From assembly GCA_030762175.1 (NCBI GenBank), contig CM060846.1, forward strand, positions 237,210,512 to 237,274,511: 64,000 nt of DNA, given 5' to 3'. The stretch comes from Metallyticus violacea (Eukaryota > Arthropoda > Insecta > Mantodea > Metallyticidae). Both the position numbers and the translations under genes were made by a program. A model generated the notes under the pieces. That model was not told the DNA's origin. It ran no database searches and saw only the letters and a program-made list of their open reading frames with translations. Below, piece after piece: positions 60,488 to 64,000 of this stretch (positions within the stretch are counted from its first letter, which is position 1; the number at the start of each line of letters is the position of its first letter).

Positions 60488-61849
60488 TGCAGTGATACAT
60501 TGTATTGGCTACTTTCTCCAGCACCCCCTCAGGACCCACTTATTGAGTATGGGGCATAACGACCCCGAGGCACCAGAGGTGCTTCCACATGTCCACTTAG
60601 CGTCTTTGACATTTTATTTTTTTTGTTCTTACATCCCTGTTCTTAGTCTGATGGATGCCCCCGTGTCTGATGTGGTAAAAGGTGACTGGGTATTGGTGTA
60701 ACTCCCAGCACTTGGTTATCATGTAGGACAGGAGTATATATCCTGGTAAAGGCCAGGCCCTGGGAGGGGCCATTGCATAAACTGTTTTCTTCCTGAAGGC
60801 GATTGATTGATTGATTTATTTATGGACGCTCTTTAACAGCTCAGGTCATCAGCCTCCCATTCAACTCAGGGCGTGAAAAGGCCGACAAATTTTGCTCAGA
60901 GGCCTCTCTTTCAGGCTTGAGGTTCTTTTTCGTGCCGTAAATGTACGACACGGGACCCACGGCTTTACTTCCCTTCCGAAGGAAGCCATACTTAAGATTT
61001 TTACGCCCGAAAAAAATCCATCGGTCCTGGCCGGGTTCGAACCCGCGATCTTGGGTATAGGAGGCAAGTATGGTAACCACTACACCACCAGGACTCTGAA
61101 GGTGAAGTATCCCTCTGTTTATACCCTGAGGTAACTTTTATTCAGGTCAGAATAACTCACCTACGCGAGGGTGGTGCCCAGGAAGCAGCCTGCCATTGGA
61201 GACAGTTGCAATAATAGTTGCATTCACTCGCTATGGTGAATGATAATCCTCACCGACAAATGAAAAGAAAAAGAATGTACATAAAAGAAGTAACAGAAAT
61301 GTCATCTCCTTGTTACTGAGTTGTTAGTCGAACTGAAGGTCGTCGTTTAGCCGGGTAAACCTATTTACATTCAGAAGGGTACTGATAACATCTCGGAAAC
61401 CGTAAAATCCTACACTAGACTTAGAAACGAAGCTCTTGTGACTCTTGAACTATAACAAACCAAGACATTGCTTAAGGCAACAATACTCCACGGGTATCCG
61501 ATCCGTAACGAGTAGCATAGAACTGTGAATGCGTCTCGTGGAGTTATTACCACCACTGTACTTTAGAGCATATCTGACTCAGTGATTCAGTCATCTAGAA
61601 GAACAAGGGGTCACATGTGTTTGTCGTGTGCAGGTGAGGAAAGATGGTGAAGGACAATCGATCTGCACTCTCTTCCTTCTTCCTCACCTTTAACCGGGTT
61701 GAACTACTGCTGAGAATTAAAAGCTGGATACGAGGTCACTGATATGCGCCCGTATATTCCCAGCCCCTTGCAATGTTTTCAAAGCCAACACTTCGGCCAC
61801 ACTAGCATGTCTTGTAAGAGTGCCAATTCACCAGCAAAATTTTACAGAA
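60488..61849. repeat. Less AT-rich unknown repeat interrupted by a SINE
   Basis: The base composition rises in GC compared with its neighbours. Sequence such as GTGACTGGGTATTGGTGTAA with GGCCAGGCCCTGGGAGGGGC before the SINE and CGCGAGGGTGGTGCCCAGGA after it looks like one older repeat split by the SINE. No long ORF; identity unknown. It also includes 61300-61800 with no recognisable coding sequence. Confidence 0.4.
60803..61095 (-). mobile_element. SINE family B, copy 6 (well preserved)
   Basis: Flanked by CTGAAGGCGA and CTGAAGGTGA. The body has ACACGGGACCCACGG and CTTCCGAAGGAAGCC; the head complement is GGCCGGGTTCGAACCCGCGA (box B) and GGTAACCACTACACCACCAG (box A). It matches copy 1 closely, so both are relatively young. 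Confidence 0.95.
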
Positions 61850-62975
61850 ACTAGTAAAGAAAAATATTTTTCTGGAACATACTGTTTTATTGCTTTTCAA
61901 AATAATCTCCGAAGATTTTTTTCAGTTCAAACCAATTTTCGAGCTAACGAAAATTGCTGTCCATGAATTTTTGTTGACATTCGGGAACAAACAGAAGTCG
62001 TTAGCGATAAATCAAGTGAATGTGAGCAATGAGACATTAATTCGATGATTTTCTTCTTTAAATAATCAATTGTTTGACGTGCTGTGTGAGAGCTGGCATT
62101 TTCATGATTAAGAATGATGTGACGTTTTCGGTTGTTTTTCCTAATTTCGTAGATGACTTCTGGCAAACAATATACCATTCAGCGTTAATTGTTCTTCTAT
62201 CCTCTAAAGAAATGGTTGCAACATGTCCAGACAACCGAAGAAACAAACGATCATTTTCTTGAATGTGCTTCGTGAACGAACTTCATTTGTAGGATTTGGT
62301 TCATCTTTGAACACCCATACAGTGGATTGTTGCTTAATTTCCGATTCTTACGAATATATCGAAGTTTTGTCAGTTGTTACGATGTTGTATACGAATTTTG
62401 CAGTTCCTCGGTGAAATTTTTGACCTTCGGTCAAATTAATGCGGAATTTATCGGGAACAGATCTTTTTCACAGCTAAATGTACATGCATAATGGAATGCA
62501 CTGCAGTCTTCGATATATTTAATGATGCCTCTGTCTCACTTTAAGTCATGTGTTGATCTCCTTCAATCATGTTTTGCACAGCACCGATTTGTTTTGGAAT
62601 AACGATCGATTTTGGTCGACCTTCACAAAATTCATCACTGACGGACCACAACGAAATTCTGCAAACCAATTGTAAACAGTCTTTTCTGATGATGCTTTAT
62701 TACCAAAAGTTGAATGAAGCAATGCTATGCATTGCTGTTGAGTTAAGCCTTTATAAAATCTTAAAAAATCATCCAATGAAAACCTTCATGCAAAATTTCC
62801 ATTTTTTCACAAAATTGCTTTGTTTAAATGCTTGCTGTAAGCAAACTACTTGGTCAATTTCTAAGGTGCAACTGTTGTCAATTACAAATTTCAATTATTT
62901 CAAAAATAGTGATGACATGTCTCAATAGAGCCACCTAGTGGTCGTTTGTAAAAACTTAAAAAGTAACCATCATAT
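61850..62975 (-). mobile_element. Mariner element 4 (near full length, decayed)
   Basis: Minus-strand transposase: DDFLRFYKGLTQQQCIALLH, STFGNKASSEKTVYNWFAEF (helix-turn-helix), VDQNRSLFQNK, CEGRPKSIVIP-like, NISKTAVHSIMHVHLAVKKI, TTDKTSIYSYESEIKQQSTV (first Asp, GDESW changed to TDKTS), WVFKDEPNPTNEVRSRSTF, SGHVATISLEDRRTINAEWY, LPEVIYEIRKNNRKRHIILN with HENASSHTARQTIDYL (second Asp changed to Glu: HENASSH) and ELMSHCSHSLDLSLT (third box, PPYSPDL, badly changed). Frameshifts present. The right end has GAGCCACCTAGTGGTCGTTT at 62929-62948. Loss of catalytic residues implies long inactivity. Confidence 0.9.
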
Positions 62976-63269
62976 GCATCAGAAGAAGGTAGAAGGAAAG
63001 AATCAAAGGATTTCGAACTTAAACTACATGAAGTAATAGAAAAAATAAACTCTTTATGACTACATTGCAGTTGCAGGAGTTTAAAATGCTCTCATAGAGA
63101 GCAAACCTGCACAAAATGTGTCAGGAAATAATGATCAAATCCTAAATCAAAATGGGCACATGCTACTGAATTTGCAATTTTAATGGCCGTAAAGTAACAT
63201 TTTTCAGACACTAGAAGCATGAATATACCTGGAATGGCCAAAAATTATATTCAATGATAGATTAAAAAA
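62976..63269. other. Unassigned spacer
   Basis: About 290 bp without a recognised element; may be the decayed 5' part of the next LINE. Confidence 0.4.
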
Positions 63270-64000
63270 TATTGAATGAGAAAATGAACTTAATACAAGA
63301 TATAACAGTATACCGAGGATGTGATGTCCACATTGACCACTATTTAATTAGGAGCAAAATCATTCTAAAAACAAATGAACAAAATGGGTAGAGAAATAGA
63401 AGAATAAAAGGTAGTTAACCTCAATACAAATTAAGACTGCTAAATGATGATTCAGTAATAGAACTTAGTAGACAAATGTTATTACTTGTGTAGCAGAAGA
63501 AAACTCTGAAAAGGTAATTGAAGAGGGATGGAAAAGCATAAAAAAAACTATTGCATAAAACAGCCAAAGAAGTATTGGGACAAGGAAGCCACCATTTAAA
63601 ACATGATTTTCGTTACAAAAATTAGTGCAAAATAAAAATGAAGCCTATTTGAGGTATGTTGATAAAAGCACAATTCTGAACATGATAGCAAGGCAAGAGC
63701 TGAAGTGAAAAGATACATAAGACAATTAAATAGAAATTACTGGAGAAATATATAGCAAACATGGATTATAATCTACATGAAAGACAAGGCAATGTATTTA
63801 AATTTATAAGAAATTTAATGTAACAGAAGGACAATACAAACTTGCAAGTTTATTGAAGATGAAAGGCTAGAAAACTACTTTAGGAATTTATGGACTTACA
63901 AAAGAAGTAATGGGGGGGGGGAAACATTAAAAAGTATATACAGCAGAAGTAAATTACTTAGAGATGGAGGAATTACAGAAACCGTAAAAAGAAGTCAAAA
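63270..64000 (+). pseudogene. LINE fragment, endonuclease end to RT start, running off the window
   Basis: Reads ITVYRGCDVHIDHYLIRSKI (V-RGADV-SDHYLV--K, the catalytic His box of the endonuclease), LRLLNDDSVIELSRQMLLL, TAKEVLGQGSHH, then KLLEKYIANMDYNL and finally AEVNYLEMEELQKP (E-xxEVEEAIKxMK, just ahead of the RT fingers). Frames are broken. The RT would lie beyond 64000. The motif order suits RTE/jockey-like LINEs. Confidence 0.72.

Overview
This window is nuclear DNA of an arthropod, most likely an insect with a large, AT-rich, transposon-laden genome. The only host gene I can support is PTEN on the + strand. It is represented by two internal exons (14618-14747 and 24140-24314), which match human PTEN residues 27-70 and 70-128 without an indel. 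The intron between them is 9.4 kb. The 14.6 kb upstream and the 39.7 kb downstream hold no other recognisable PTEN exon, so nearly everything else appears to be intron filled with mobile elements. The species cannot be fixed from sequence alone; the arthropod call rests on the mariner, DUF4817-type, Penelope and SINE content and on the PTEN residues.

Layout: 1-0.8 kb, possible piggyBac-like remnant; 1.2-2.4 kb, antisense LINE; 2.6-3.2 kb, DUF4817/DDE transposase halves in opposite orientation; 3.4-8.9 kb, one LINE interrupted by two mariners and a SINE; 10-12.6 kb, Penelope-like element (PLE) 3' ends, including a large inverted pair; 14.6 kb, PTEN exon; 15.4-17.7 kb, a second kind of PLE, a SINE and a LINE 3' end; 19.5-22.2 kb, mariner, SINE and hAT-like remnant; 24.1 kb, PTEN exon; 25.4-31.8 kb, DUF4817 transposase, SINEs and two stand-alone PLE tails; 33.9-44.7 kb, a hAT remnant and a dense PLE cluster, one copy split by an unclassified DNA element; 44.7-50.6 kb, two LINEs; 50.8-57.6 kb, PLE tail, tRNA-like tandem repeat, hAT remnants; 57.8-59.1 kb, recent 639-bp tandem duplication; 60.5-64 kb, a less AT-rich unknown repeat with a SINE, a mariner and a LINE that runs off the window.

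The most interesting signal is a set of ten hammerhead-ribozyme-like cores (CTGANGA - short stem - GAAAC, or close variants). Eight sit at the 3' ends of the PLE copies. Two occur in short elements without any reverse transcriptase: a solo tail at 27.35-27.48 kb and a fold-back element at 31.62-31.79 kb. PLE ORFs (RT with YVDD, then a GIY-YIG endonuclease) are nearly intact only at 39.8-41.4 kb. All twelve recognised copies of two tRNA-derived SINE families lie antisense to PTEN. A LINE at 45.6-50.6 kb starts its ORF1 with a 2A-like NPGP motif. No CRISPR, rRNA or genuine tRNA gene was found.
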